A stretch of 64,000 bases of DNA, taken from the NCBI GenBank assembly GCA_023213315.1, contig JAKCPI010025392.1, forward strand, positions 1 to 64,000. The letters are read 5' to 3'. Position 1 is the stretch's first letter. Each line of letters starts with the position of its first letter. The notes beneath the pieces were generated by a model. That model was given only the letters and a program-made list of their open reading frames with translations. It was not told where the DNA came from and did no database searches. The DNA comes from Euborellia annulipes (lineage: Eukaryota; Arthropoda; Insecta; Dermaptera; Anisolabididae). Positions 1 to 12,261 of the stretch are shown here, piece by piece. Made by a program: the position numbers and the translations under genes.

Positions 1-89
1 ACAAGGTTTTCCATTTCGAACGAGGATGGGCTCAGCGATTCGGTAGTTATCATTTTAAATACAAGCAGGTAAAAGAGGCAATCCACCCA
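1..89 (-). CDS. Possible further exon at the window edge (partial)
   Basis: Acceptor ATTTCTTTCAG ends at 90, and in phase 0 the following 89 nt stay open to the edge (...KMITTESLSPSSFEMENL). This could be the next exon of the phostensin/taperin-like gene, whose family tail has a Ser-rich acidic segment, but the match is weak. The plus strand at 3-110 is also open (ends VKEAIHPLKEICK, stop), so the coding strand is uncertain. Confidence 0.25.
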
Positions 90-570
90 CTGAAAGAAAT
101 TTGTAAATAACTCATGAGATGAGATATAAACTGGCTACGGCCCTGGGCTTTATAAATATAAAATAACAAAAAAATCAATTAAAGTAAGTATTTTGATTAA
201 TTAAATTCTATCATAATTATTATATATTAATTTAAAAAACAAAAACGAGTTTTTAACAGTGTCGAATTTATGTCAATTAAAATGAATTTTTAAGAAAACA
301 ACTTTAAAAGATTAAGTTCTTTTTAAGTAAAGCCGATGTTTAATTGAAAACTTCAAATTCATTCTCAAGTACATGATACATTTCTTTAGTTACTTATCTT
401 AAATTTAATTAATTAAAACAAGCATTAAAACAACTAATAGAGCGAAAAGCTACATAATGATGTTTGTTAAGATTATATTAATTATTTATTAGAAATATTA
501 GATATTCTTTTAGAACGTAATAAAAAAATAATATGAATGAGACAATAATGAAAAATTCTTAATTACAATT

Positions 571-838
571 ATTTTTTTTTTTTTTTTTTTTAAACATTCA
601 CACTTTTTTCTCATTCACACTCACACTCACACATTCACACAGTCTTTTCGGCAACTCAGGCCATATAAGACTTTGACGATAACCGTTGTAATTAATAAAT
701 CAATTTGGGGTTCAGGCATTTCTATTTAAGCCATCTGGTATCCAAATGGCTTAAATAAAATCATCGCACTGCCTGGGTCCGAACCCGCGACGTTTGGTAT
801 AGGAGGTAGGCACGCTACCTACTACGCCACACCCGGGG
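571..838 (-). repeat. tRNA-derived SINE, near full length
   Basis: Read on the minus strand: box A-like GGCGTAGTAGGTAGCG, box B GCGGGTTCGGACCC, a body with ATTTTATTTAAGCCAT and CGGCAACT complement, a GTGTGAGTGTGAATG stretch and an A-tail (T-run 571-590). Confidence 0.85.
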
Positions 839-1564
839 GCAATTAAAAATTTGTTCTATTATAAAATTTAAAAATTGTCGAGTGATTTGTTAATACGTCC
901 AATTAATAAACAATAGATTTTAAACCCGAAACGGAACAATAAATAGAACACAGCAAAGAAAGAAATGAGACCTAATAACACTTCTGACCCTTAGAGCAGA
1001 GATTATTTAATTTCTCGCTTCAAGTTCTAAGAGTCAGAGGTTCGCTTCTCGTTTTAAGCAATAAAAATTATTAAAATTGTAGGCCTAGTGGTTGCCATAT
1101 TATTTACGAGAAGGGCCGCTGAGAGCCCTACCGGGCCCCGGGGCTGAGTATTAATATGATCTCTCTCCACCACCCACCCGAAAAGTTTAAATCTGAATAA
1201 ACAGTATCCGCTTCAGGAAAATTATTTTAAGAAAATATTTTTTAATATTTTTCCTAGTTATAACTAGCTGCGAATTTTCTTCTTCTTTCTCACCTATCCT
1301 GATTGAACTACCAGCTATAAGCCCTACGTATCTATATTTTTTTAATTAGGATTATAGATTTGCCCCGGACTGCCTTAAAAGGCCTCGGGGATGCTGTATG
1401 GCCCCCAATCCCCCTCCCTCAGCTTACGATACTATTCAAGAATTTTTACATCTATAGGTTGAAATTGTTTAAATCTATAAAACAAAACAATTTTGAGTAG
1501 AAGAAATTCGATGGCTGAGTGGTAAATATTAGGATTAAGTAGATGTAGACAGACAGCAAGTGAT

Positions 1565-2247
1565 AAAAATCTGGTGTGACTGGCGCACAGCACACAACTT
1601 TCTCTTACCTTCGGTAATTGAAAGTTGTGTACTGTGCTTGTCACACCAGATTTTTTGTGTCGACATGTATTTAGTTTCCGACAGTAGGGTACAATTGAAT
1701 TCAAGATGTAAAATTTATAAGTATGGGAAAATATTTATATTTTGATACCATGGCAACCATTTCTCCTATCTTTTCTATGGAGTACAAGAGTAAAGTGGTC
1801 TTCAGAAGATTTCAATCACAAAATGAGAATATACATTTTATAGAGAATCTAAAAAATAATTGATTTTTGAATTTTAAAAAAAATCGTTGGAGCAAATTTT
1901 GAGAAAATCGAAAAAAACTGAAAAAGTGCATCAGTAAAGTGCTAGTACTTTTTGGACGATTTTGTTCAAAAGCTTCGTGTCACGTCCCATGGGGGTGCCT
2001 AACTTAAATATAAAATTTCAACTTCCTAGCTCTTTTCGTTCTTGAGATATTTTGTTCACAGACACACAGACAGACACACACACACACACACACAGACAGA
2101 CCATGTCGCGAAAACCACTTTTTTGGATTCAGGGGACCTCAAAAAGTGAAGATCCATCAAAATCTCGACATCGAATTTTTGACATGAATCCAATACTTTC
2201 TCTCTATATATATATTACATATATACATAGGTAAGAGAAAGTAAAAA
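1565..2247 (+). repeat. Palindrome-ended repeat, copy 1
   Basis: Starts with the hairpin AAATCTGGTGTGAC ... GTCACACCAGATTT (about 90 bp), then a 450-bp body with GATACCATGGCAACC and CGCGAAAACCACTTTTTTGG, a (CA)n tract, and a TATA-rich hairpin end (CTTTCTCTC...GTAAGAGAAAG). No coding capacity. Confidence 0.85.
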
Positions 2248-2252
2248 AAATT

Positions 2253-2412
2253 ATATTTGATTATCGTCGACGTTTCGGAATCACATCGATCCCATCTTCA
2301 GGAAGATAAACTGTTATTGTTGCTTATTGCTTAACAGTTTAAGCAACAATAACAGTTTATCGTCCTGAGGATGGGATCGATGTGATTTCGAAACGTCGAC
2401 GATAATCAAATA
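2253..2412. repeat. Foldback hairpin A
   Basis: Nearly perfect arms of about 75 bp: GATTATCGTCGACGTTTCGG ... CATCTTCAGG and the inverse. Contains the CTGAAGATGG / CGAAACGT motif pair. Confidence 0.9.
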
Positions 2413-2505
2413 GAGTTTTTTTTATCACTTGCTGACTGCCTACATCTACCTAATCCTAACAAAATAATTTTGAAGGATTAATCAACCTCTCTATTAACTA
2501 TAAAT

Positions 2506-3190
2506 AAAAAAATCTGGTGTGACTGGCGCACAGCACACAACTTTCTCTTACCTTCGGTAATCGAAAGTTGTGTACTGTGCTTGTCACACCAGATTTTTTG
2601 TGTCGACATGTATTTAGTTTCCGACAGTACGGTTCATTCGATTTTCAAGATGTAAAATTTATAAGTATGGGAAAATATTTATATTTTGTTACCATGGCAA
2701 CCATTTCTCCTATCTTTTCTATGGAGTACAAGAGTAAAGTGGTCTTCAGAAGATTTCAATGGCAAAATGAGAATATACATTTTATTGAGAATCTAAAAAA
2801 TAATTGATTTTTGAATTAAAAAAAAAAATCGTTGGAGCAAATTTAGAGAAAATCCAAAAAAACTGAAAAAGTGCATCAGTAAAGTACTAGTACTCTTTGG
2901 CCGATTTTGTTCAAAAGCTTCGTGTCACGTCCCATGGGGGTGCCTAACTTAATTATAAAATTTCAACCTCCTAGCTCTTTTCGTTCTTGAGATATTTTGT
3001 TGACAGACACACACACACACACACACACACAGACAGACAGACCATGTCGCGAAAACCACTTTTTTGGATTCAGGGGGCCTCAAAACGTGTATATCCATCA
3101 AAATCTCGACATCGAATTTTTGACATGAATCCAATACTTTCTCTCTCTATATATATTAACATATATATAGAGGTAAGAGAAAGTAAAAAA
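2506..3190 (+). repeat. Palindrome-ended repeat, copy 2
   Basis: Near-identical to copy 1, 940 bp away in the same direction. It carries the intact X-box-like GTTACCATGGCAAC. Confidence 0.85.
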
Positions 3191-3194
3191 GTGA

Positions 3195-4560
3195 GATTGT
3201 CTCTACCTCGAGAGGAATATTCATTCATTAAAAGATCTTAAAATCAGCTATTGGAAACTTAAAATAGCTATTCTGCTCGACTGATTAGAAATTGATTTAT
3301 GAAATCAATATTTGCCCAAATTGGGTCTTGATTAATTAGAATCTACCCTATTACAATGGATAAACATGTGAAGTGAGCTTATTCATGTTGCTAACATAGA
3401 AATTCCCAATTGAGGGGAAACCAAACATTTATCAATCAAAAACAAACATCGCTTTTCCAATTATGAGAAAATTTATTTACTTAATCGGTTAACGTTTTCA
3501 ATTTTTAAATTAAACATATTAATGTTTGTTAATGGCAGTTTTGAAATTGATCTTATTAATAGAGGTATAGCATTTTATGTTTTTTTGGCAATAGAAACTG
3601 GGTCAGCATCACCTTTTTAGCGTGACATTAAAAATGATATTTTAAAATTTTAATATCCATTATTTATTTAAAAATCAGAGGCGACATTTGAATTTTCTTT
3701 CAATATTTCCATAAAAAAAATTAAGTATTGTAATCAATATTTTTACAATGCTCTGAAAATAGTATATTAGTTGTAGATATTTCGGAACAATTTTTTACTT
3801 TTTAAAAAGAAAAAATTGAGAAATTTTTTTTTCATTATTATACTATACTGATTACAAATAAGAATAATAAATACTTGTGTAATAGAGATAAAAAGGTGAG
3901 CATAGCAATGATATGTAATTAACTCGTCAATTTGGATTCGACATTTCTTTTTGTTTTGTCTGTCTTCTTTAATTAAATAATTTCATTTCTTTTATTTCAT
4001 TCCTATTGTTCATTCAGAAGTTAAAGAATATTCCTAAACAAACGATGAATAGAATACAGAATTATTGGGAAATTTAATTATTATTGATTAATTAACAAAA
4101 ATCTACTTGAGTTGAGTAGGAAAAAGAAATATTCATTTAGTTTTTATTGGGAGATAGTAAAAAGAAAAGTGTCTAATATCAGAAGAGTTTTTCAGGAATT
4201 AATATAAAATTTTACAAAACCGCCAAATGGTTTTTCACTAATGAATCGGATTGATAGATCTTTTCAGGTGTAAATTATTATGCAAACACAAAGCGATCTA
4301 GCCTACATTCTAACTGAAATCTGACTGGCTGTTCCATTCAACGTTTTCTGAACCGAACCTTGAACGTTGGTACCTTATATAAATATACAACATTTTCCAG
4401 AAATCAAGTATTTTTATTTAACATGTAAATTATATTAATGAGAATGAGAAAAATAAATTTTCGAAAAAAGCAATAAAATTTTAATCCAGTTGTGGGCAAG
4501 ACACTCAGTCAAGTCTTTGGATTTTAAATGAAATGAATTCCGAATTCGAGCTCAGAGAAG
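3195..4560. other. Unannotated AT-rich sequence
   Basis: No open frame with coding character and no repeat that I recognise. Confidence 0.5.
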
Positions 4561-4581
4561 ATGAGATTATTAATTATATTT

Positions 4582-4780
4582 CCCCCTCAAGGGGGGGGGG
4601 GGAAGTTTGTTTTTTTTAAAGAAAAAAAAAATTTTTTTTTTTTTGTTTTTTTTTTTTTTTTTTAATAATTTCTTTTTTTTTTACTTTTCCTCTCTTTCCT
4701 TTTTTTTTTAATTCATTAACATTTTAAATTAAAATTTATTTATTTTTAAGGGTGGGGGGGGGGGGGGGGGGGGGGGGATT
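4582..4780. repeat. Homopolymer block (G, T and a 28-G run)
   Basis: G-run at 4591-4602, long T-runs, then a G-run of about 28 (4751-4778). Low complexity; assembly quality here is doubtful. Confidence 0.85.
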
Positions 4781-4941
4781 ATTAATTATAATTTAATCAG
4801 TATTGCTAATTGCTAGGATGACTGCCAAAAGAAAATGAGAGAAGGAAGTGTAATTAAGTTATTATATTTAGATCAATGAAAAATAAAAGAATTTAATGAA
4901 AAAAATATTTCCTCCAATAATTGGATTGTTTTGTTTTTTTA

Positions 4942-5064
4942 ACAGTTCGAGGCATTTTTATTTTAGCCAAATGGCTTATATAAAATCATCGGACTGCCTG
5001 GGGTCCGAACCCGCGACTTTTGGTATACGAGGTTAGCACGCTAATCAAGCCCCGAGGGCATAGG
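4942..5064 (-). repeat. tRNA-derived SINE, head fragment
   Basis: Box B GCGGGTTCGGACCCC in reverse at 5005-5019, followed by the GATGATTTTATATAAGCC body. The tail is lost. Confidence 0.7.
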
Positions 5065-5472
5065 GAATTTAAATGGCCTCAGATGTCGATAAAGACCTTA
5101 AGCAAATTTAAAAAAAAAAAAAACACTATTTAATTGAGAATATAACAACGGTGTCGATAATTAAATCGCCTGAGATATAAATCTATTTGATAGATAAAGA
5201 GATATGTAATTTTATGTAAGATAATATAGAGTTTTGATGAAGGTTAGGAGAAACAGCCCAAGTCAACCAAAACTTTATTAAAAAAAATATATATTTTTTC
5301 TGGCTACCTTCCATTAATCTCCAAACTTTGTAAAAATAACTTTCTTTTGTTTAATAAAAGTTATTGTAACCTTGTTTGTTGGTTGTTGTTAAAATCATTT
5401 ATAGATAATAGAGAAAAATGTACAATAATTTCTCATCACCTAAACATCGAAGGATATGTGAGATGTAATTAC

Positions 5473-5631
5473 CTTTCGTAAACAGGGCGATTTTCGTAGA
5501 TTACTTCGTCCGTTGATGAGAATATTGTCGCCTTCAAATTGCACATCACAAGGTGAGGGTGGTGAAGGTGGCGGCGACGGCGCCGAAGAGTTAAAGCCAT
5601 CGGAATTGGAATGTCGTACACCCGACTCCAC
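5473..5631 (-). CDS. Phostensin/taperin-like protein, probable second coding exon
   Basis: 53 codons in phase 0 between a poly-pyrimidine acceptor (TTTTTTTAG) and a GTAATT donor: VESGVRHSNSDGFNSSAPS, a Pro/Ser run, then CDVQFEGDNILINGRSNL and RKSPCLRK. It is GC-rich in AT-rich flanks, on the same strand and in the phase required by the exon at 19949. The NILING...L.KS.CL.K pattern resembles the conserved block before the PP1-binding motif of phostensin. The link implies a 14.3-kb intron. The PP1 motif itself would follow in a later exon. Confidence 0.55.
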
Positions 5632-5856
5632 CTAAAAAAAAAAGTATTTTTTTATTAAAGATCAAATAAGATACCTATGATATTCAAGTTTTGAAGGGCT
5701 TGAAAAAAGTTAAAAAAAAAAATGCCAAGAGCCGTTGTAAATGAAGGTCTTGAGAATTTCTCAAAATGTAGCGAAAAAACCATGTTAAATTTTCGTTTAT
5801 ATTTAGGCAAATTAAAATCTCTTCGTAAAAATTTTTTTATTATAAATGGTAATCAT

Positions 5857-6113
5857 TGATTGGCGTCATTTCAACTTTTTCTTGGGGGGGGGGGGGGCAA
5901 ACATTTTTTTTTTCTTAAAATTTACTTACAAATGGGTACTCAAATTTAGCCAAAACATATTTAATTTAATTAATTGTTTAATTTTGTACAGTTTGTATAC
6001 TCGTAGATGTATTTTGGAGCATTTTATTAAGAATAATATAAAATTTTATAAAAATCAGAGCCCTTGGGGGGGGAGCAAATTCCCCCCTGCCCCCCCCCCA
6101 AATGACGCCACTG
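5857..6113 (-). mobile_element. hAT-type MITE (AGTGGCGTCATTTGGGG family)
   Basis: Inverted ends TGATTGGCGTCATTT and AAATGACGCCACTG with a near-duplicated GTAATCA. A second, partial member of the family is at 62096-62255. Confidence 0.7.
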
Positions 6114-6239
6114 GTAATCAAACTCACAACACCTAAGTTCCTAGTTAAATAATAAACGGGATCTATATATTTGAATAAGATATTAGTATTCAATATACCT
6201 CGATTCGGACTTGATAAGTTATAGATATATATACCAAAT

Positions 6240-6345
6240 GTGTATGTTTATTTGTTGGTGGGCCAAACGCACCACGAACCCTGGAAATCGAACCCAGGAT
6301 CTCCAGCCTTTTTGGGGTATCGTTGTGCTATTACACGAACATATA
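6240..6345 (-). repeat. tRNA-derived SINE of a second type
   Basis: Reverse strand shows TGGGTTCGATTTCC (box B) after AGGCTGGAGATCC, and ends TTGGCCCACCAACAAAT. Confidence 0.6.
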
Positions 6346-6349
6346 AACA

Positions 6350-7450
6350 TATGTATGTTTATACATTTGTTAAAATTATAAATTGAAGCGTGAAGTACCA
6401 AAGGGGTTAAGTTCCAAAATTAGAGTCCCGAAATAATCGCGAAAAACTGTTTAAGAACAGAACAGTGACATCCTTTAACGCACTCAGAAGCTTCTAAATT
6501 TCGATAGGCGCATATTTCCTTTCTCATGACATGCAGTACATAGTACATATTTACAGTATATGCTACATTTCTAACAGAAAATCTCAAAAAATGGTGGATA
6601 CTCCCTTTGATACTTACTTCCAAGCCTAAATTCCTAGTTAAAAATGTTTTATTATTACTAATAATATGTTTTAATATACAGTATTAACAATACCAGCAGA
6701 GGAGGAGAATGTTTAAAGCCTTGACAAATTTTCACCCACTTAGGGCCGTAAATGAGCTGTAAAAATATCTAAAAGGGAGAAGAGAATTGAAAAAAGAGCA
6801 AAAAAAAAAGCTTTTTCTTTACCAGTATTAAGATAAAAGCCTCACAACTTAACATAGTTTGAGATACAATCACCTATTACTCATTTTTATATACATTTTC
6901 TCTTTCTCACTTTTCAGATAGAAATTTCATTTATGCTCTTTGTGCATTTAGTCATTGGATATAAGATAATATAGTCATTGAGGCATTTAGAGGGATAAAT
7001 ATCAAGTTCAGTTAATTCTTTGTACAACTAACTGAACCTGATGCCTATTTCTCCCAGTAAATTTTTTATTTATTGATTTGTTTGTTGTCTGCTACACGAT
7101 TACGATGAGGGGAAATAGGGAAAATTCCAACTTTATAATAAATATTTAAAAAACTTGTTCATAAATAACTAGAAAGTTGGAGTCATTCAGTTCCAGTTAA
7201 ACGAAGAGGGTCCGAGGGTTGGATGATTCACTATTGATCCATCATTGGAAGTTTTCTCTTAAGGGCAAACAGCCCTTGTGTTTTCAGTTCATTTATTATC
7301 TAAAAAAACTGTAAAATATAATTGAAGAAACTAGAAGAATTTTTTGTTAAAACACAGAATATCATCAATTTATTATCAAAATGAATTTTTAGAATTAATG
7401 ATATTATCTATCAATTGACTCGTGTTGTTTTGAAATATTCAGAAAATTCC
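6350..7450. other. Unannotated intronic sequence
   Basis: Within the inferred 14.3-kb intron. Short frames look random. Confidence 0.45.
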
Positions 7451-7454
7451 CTTA

Positions 7455-7690
7455 GTTTAATCACAGGGAGTTATGGGGGTCCAAACCCCCTCCTCCGGAA
7501 AATTATAACTAAAGAGAGATATATAGAGAGAAACATGATGTTGAAATTTTATATAAGCCTACTACTCTTAGAAATTAGAAAAAAATATTTTATTTCCTTT
7601 AAAATTTATTCATTCACCCGAACCCCTCCCCCTCCCCGAAAATATTTTCTGGTTACGTGCCTGGGCCTATTTCCTTTTTCTAGAAATATA
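7455..7690. mobile_element. Probable old MITE
   Basis: CAGGGAGTTATGGGGGTCCA at the left and GGTTACGTGCCTGGGCC at the right, with C-rich inner borders as in the other hAT MITEs. Ends are degraded. Confidence 0.3.
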
Positions 7691-7829
7691 TTTTTATAAG
7701 CGCTCAAAAGGGATGATTTTTGTATAAAAATATTTTGAATTTCTCTAAGGAAGTTACTAAACTATTGTAATTTCCGATTCTCTCTTTACAAGTTAGGCCG
7801 ATAGATATTTTATTATTACTATTATTTTT

Positions 7830-8036
7830 TTTTTTTTTTTTTGTATAAGGTCCATTCGGCTTCTCAGACTCATTTATTTATTTATTTATTTACTTCTTTA
7901 AACTGCCAACAGGGTTTCCCAATTAAATTAATGCAACTCTGTGGCCAATTTAATTCAAATATATTTTTGTCATTTTAGTCGGTAAGTGATCCCATAACTC
8001 TTAGCAGAGTATTTTACCAATGTGCCAGGGGCTAAA
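7830..8036 (-). repeat. Probable SINE with T-run and ATTT tail
   Basis: Reverse strand begins TAGCCCCTGGCACATTGG, then a body, an (AAAT)n stretch (7871-7891) and an A-run (7826-7842). A promoter box is not clear. Confidence 0.4.
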
Positions 8037-8317
8037 TATTTATTTAAAATTATTTGAAAATATTATTGATTAAACATATTACTATAACATGTTTATAACC
8101 ATAGCAACTAAAGAACAGACCGGAAAAATAGAAAGGGTGAATCATCCAGAATTGTCGAAATGGAATTAATAAATCTAAAAAAAAAATTCAAGATTCCAGT
8201 TAATTTTTTAAGTTTTTTTTAAGGTTTTTCCTAATAAGTAATATTAATCGCAAAAATTAAGAGATTTTTTTTTTATAAATGAATTTGAATTGGATAAAGA
8301 AAAAATTTGGGGTGGGT

Positions 8318-8953
8318 TTACTTTTTTCTTACCTCTATATATATGTTAGTTAATATATATAGAGAGAAAGTATTGGATTCATGTCAAAAATTCGATGTCG
8401 ATTTGTTGGATATACACCTTTTGAGGAAGTGGTTTTTGCGACATGGTCTGTGTGTGTGTGTGTTCAATTTAAAGCATGAAGGAATTGAGTTAGGAAGCTG
8501 AAATTTTATATTTAAGTTAGACACCCCCCTAGGGTGCGAAAATAAGCTTATAATCAAAATCGGCCAAAAAGTACTAGCTTTACTATGTAGTTTTTCAGTT
8601 TTTTTTTTTTATATTTTCTCAAAATTCGCTCCAACGATTTTGATTAAAATTCATAATTCAATCATTTTTTTTAGATGCTTTTTAAAATGTATATTCTCAT
8701 TTTGTCATTGAAATCTTTTGAAGACCACTTTACTTTTCCACTTCATAGGAAAGATAGATGAAATGGATGCCATGGTAACAAAATATAAATATATTGTCAT
8801 ATTTATAAATTTTACATATTGAATTCTAGTATACCTGCGGAAATTAAATTTATGACGACACGAAAAATCTGGTGTGACAAGCACAGAAGACAATATTCGA
8901 TTACAGAAGGTAAGAGAAAGTTGTGAGATGTGCGACAGTCACACCATATTTTT
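8318..8953 (-). repeat. Palindrome-ended repeat, copy 3
   Basis: Reverse copy with both hairpin ends, internal ATGCCATGGTAAC, and the same CACACC(A/G)(G/T)ATTTTT end. Confidence 0.8.
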
Positions 8954-8954
8954 T

Positions 8955-9950
8955 AAGAAAGAATTTATTGTTTGGTGTTAAAACAAATGGTAAGTAGGCC
9001 TATATTTGAAGTGAAAAAAAACTATAAATTCTTGCTCTAAATGCTACTATTTTTTTCCCTTCTGGTGGAGGTTTAATCCTATCCCCTAGTTGAGACACTG
9101 AGATAAGAGAATTAAATTTTTGGATCGCTGTTGTTTGTCTAAGGTTATCATATGTTTATTAACATTTTTTCTTAATTAAAAAAATGTAGTTTATGATTTA
9201 TTCTTAGATAGAAAAACTAAGAAAGATGTTTCGAATGACATCATAATCCGGTGAGAAAGTGATAGCGCATATGCTTACAGAAATGGTAATCCTATTTTAT
9301 TTTTGGTTTGATAATTAATAAATTTAAAAATATAAAAATTAAGAAGAAAGAGTTGCGTCCGTCCGAAGGATAAAATTACGGATACAAAGTAGTACTTATT
9401 TTAATTGTTTTTAAGGGAATAAATAATCTTACAATTGGTTTTTACTGGTAAGGGGATGGAAAATTTATAAAAATCCCTTATGGCTGTGACAATCATACCC
9501 TTCGGCAAAAAAAAGTTGTGCAACTGTGTGTATTTTTAATGTTTACTACTTGAAATAAACTATGGTTATTTTTCAAAATTTTAATATCATATTTGGCTAT
9601 TTTATATACAATAGAAAACCCTAAATAAATACAAAATTTCATGAGAATTGGGAAAAAAATTTTTTAATGTGTAAAAAGTTCCATCTCCTATCTCCTTCCT
9701 ATATTACAGGGGACTCGTAAGGGGGGTTTTGAATCGAAATGAACATGCAAATCCCCTTAGGGATTTAACATTGGCCCTAAGGAAGGAAGAGCCGGTAAAT
9801 GAATTTGAAAAATCTGAAATACTGTACATGAGTAAAGTGTATTTCAAATAAAATTTCACGAAAAATTTTACTGTTATACTTTTTAAAGGGCATATAAAAA
9901 ATAGTTGATTTATGAATTTTAATGAAAATGGAAAAACATGTATATTATGT
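8955..9950. other. Unannotated intronic sequence
   Basis: AT-rich; nothing recognised between two palindrome-ended repeat copies. Confidence 0.45.
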
Positions 9951-9952
9951 TG

Positions 9953-10386
9953 CAATGGTAACCATTTCTCCTATCTTACAAGAGTAAAGTGTTCTTCATA
10001 AGATTTCAAGGACAAAATGTGAATATATATTTTAAAAACCATCTAAAAAATAATTGACTTTTGAATTTTAATCAAAATCGTTGGAGCAAATTTTGAGAAA
10101 ATCGAAAAAACTGAAAAAGTACATCGGTAAAGTACTAGTACTTTTGGGCCAATTTTGTTCAAAAGCTTCGTGTCAGGTTCTAGGGGGGTGACTAACTTAA
10201 TTATAAAACTTCAACCTAATAGCTCATTTCCTTCATGCTTAAAAATGTCCACATACCAATTTGCGGGACCCACTTTTTGGACTCATGGGACCTCAAAACA
10301 TGTATATCCATCAAAATTTTAGAATTTTAGACATGATCGCAATACTTTCTATATATATATTTAATATATAGGGTAGAGAAAGAAAA
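9953..10386 (+). repeat. Palindrome-ended repeat, truncated copy 4
   Basis: Starts in the body at GGTAACCATTTCTCCTATCT and runs to the TATA hairpin end. The first hairpin is missing. Confidence 0.75.
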
Positions 10387-11209
10387 AATTATAATCGTTA
10401 TCTTTAATTCGAAAAAATCTGAAGGATTCATTTTTCGATTATTTATATTGTATAGTGAGCATATTGGAGAAGATATTTTTATTTTAGTCGGTGATTTAGC
10501 TACTGCACCTTTTATCATGTAAAATAAATAATGCATCTGGGGAGTGAGAATGGAGTCCTGAATAATTGTAATTAAGCATCAGTTGACGTTAAAAGCGAGC
10601 GATTCGCTCAGCTGAGCCTTTCGCTCCACTTGTCCCAACGGAATTTTAGTCCCTCCTATATGTGAATGTTACTTTATAAAATAATAAAATAAAGCGTCAT
10701 TCACCTATTGTTTTCATATTCGTCTTTATATAATAATTAAAGGAAGAAAAAAATTTAAACGAGCAAAAAAAATACAATTGAATAATGATTTTATTTAGTT
10801 CCCACACGTGCCAACAACATTGTGAGTTCATACACCTGAAAAGAGATCGCTGAATAGACTAAAAAAACGACGAATTAAAAAATATACAATAAAATTGCAA
10901 AATTTAATATCTTGAAATGAATTACAATACAATTAAAAATTTAAAATTGGCAGTCATGTTTTTCATAAAATAATCAAAACTTTTTAAGGGGAATATGTTA
11001 AGGTGAATAGCCTAATTTTTAAAAGTATTTTCGCCATCTCCTAAATAAATATTACATTAGCTACCAATCAAATGAAATAAATAAATACGGGGTCAAGATA
11101 TTCTACTGTAAGCAAAACGTTTTGCTTAACAACATTTTTGATCCATCAGTGTGCTTTGGGTTCTAGCAAAACGTTTTGCATTTTGAGAAAACCTTTTTGT
11201 TCGATTGGT

Positions 11210-11292
11210 GTGCTTCCAGCCTAAATGGCCTCGGATGCCTAAAAAGATTCATCGAACTACCTGAGACACGAACCCATTCCCTTTGGCTTTTT
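11210..11292 (-). repeat. SINE fragment
   Basis: AATGGCCTCGGATGCC and CATCGAACTACCTGAGACAC resemble the SINE body and head in degraded form. Confidence 0.4.
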
Positions 11293-11477
11293 GAAATTAT
11301 CAATATTTACATTTAATTTTTAAGCTCTCAGCTAATGTGGTCTAGTTAATGTTTAAATAAATTAAAAATGAGTTGGACTATTTAAATGATATATTGAAAC
11401 TGTATATATAAAGCTTTGAGAGTAGCTAGAAATAAAAATTAAATCCACGGCGTGCATTTAAATTTCAGATATACTGT

Positions 11478-11775
11478 AAACGAGTGATCCCCGACCCCTC
11501 GGTCTGTGGATAAATTGGTACCGGGCCGCCCAAGGAATTATTTTCATTTTATTTACTGTGGTGTATTTCTCTCAGGTTTGTTCGACTTTCCATGGACGAG
11601 AGGATATATCTTCTAAATTACAAAACAGAGGACCTACAAAGCTTTCGCTCCCACATTCGCCCCCCCCCCGGCATCGCGAGATTTGCGGGGGTGTACGTTA
11701 CACCTCTCCATCCACGGTAAAACTAACAATCGTTGCAGTCCGCGGAAATGAAGAGCTTTGGGAGAGCATGCTGTA
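11478..11775 (+). mobile_element. hAT-like fragment (bald-spot CCCCGACC...ACCGGGCCG end)
   Basis: GATCCCCGACCCCTCGGTC and GGTACCGGGCCGCC are the well-known left end of hAT elements (CAGTGGTCCCCAACC...). A C9 run and a GC-rich part follow. Right end not found. Confidence 0.5.
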
Positions 11776-11888
11776 AACTTACTACTTTCTTCATTAAAAT
11801 GCATAAATCAATTATTTTCTAGATGTTTCTTAAAAAAAAAAATTATATTCTCAAATTCACCCCGAAATTGTTTGAAATACACTTTACT

Positions 11889-12064
11889 CCTCGGGGCCTT
11901 GGTGTAGTGGTTAGCTGGTCATTTGTATCAAGTCGCGGGTTCGCGGTCCCAGGCGACAAAATGTATTTCAATTGAATTTGATACCAATCAATTGAAATAA
12001 ATAGGGTCGGTGTCTAAATGGTCTCCGATGTCGAAAAAGAGCTTAACGAATTAAAAATAAAACT
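11889..12064 (+). repeat. tRNA-derived SINE inserted in a palindrome-ended repeat
   Basis: Box A GGTGTAGTGGTTAGC and box B GCGGGTTCGCGGTCCC, then a body sharing GGTCTCCGATGTCG with other copies. It splits the repeat copy at 11793-12631. Confidence 0.75.
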
Positions 12065-12261
12065 TCATAGGTTAAGAAAAATAGTTGCCATTGTAATAGT
12101 AACAAAAGATAAAATATTCTCATACGAGTGATAAAAATTTGACTTCTAGGGTTCTGATATAGTTTACTATCAGAAACTAAATTTATGTCAACACGAAAAA
12201 TCTGGTGTGATAGTAATTACATCACAAAACTTATGAAGGGTGGGGGGGGGGGGGGCGCCGG

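Larger units (their letters stand above)
1530..2458. repeat. Outer inverted repeat around copy 1 and a hairpin
   Basis: GATTAAGTAGATGTAGACAG at 1532 is inverted at about 2437-2456 (TGCCTACATCTACCTAATC). Between the arms lie palindrome repeat copy 1 and the hairpin 2253-2412, so a foldback has taken an insertion. Confidence 0.6.

Noticed and set aside
1565..2247. Helitron for the palindrome-ended family
   Set aside because: One end could be read as TC..., but no CTRR end follows a short hairpin at the other side.
2052..3241. Short frames with Thr/His runs
   Set aside because: They arise from (CA)n tracts of the palindrome-ended repeat.
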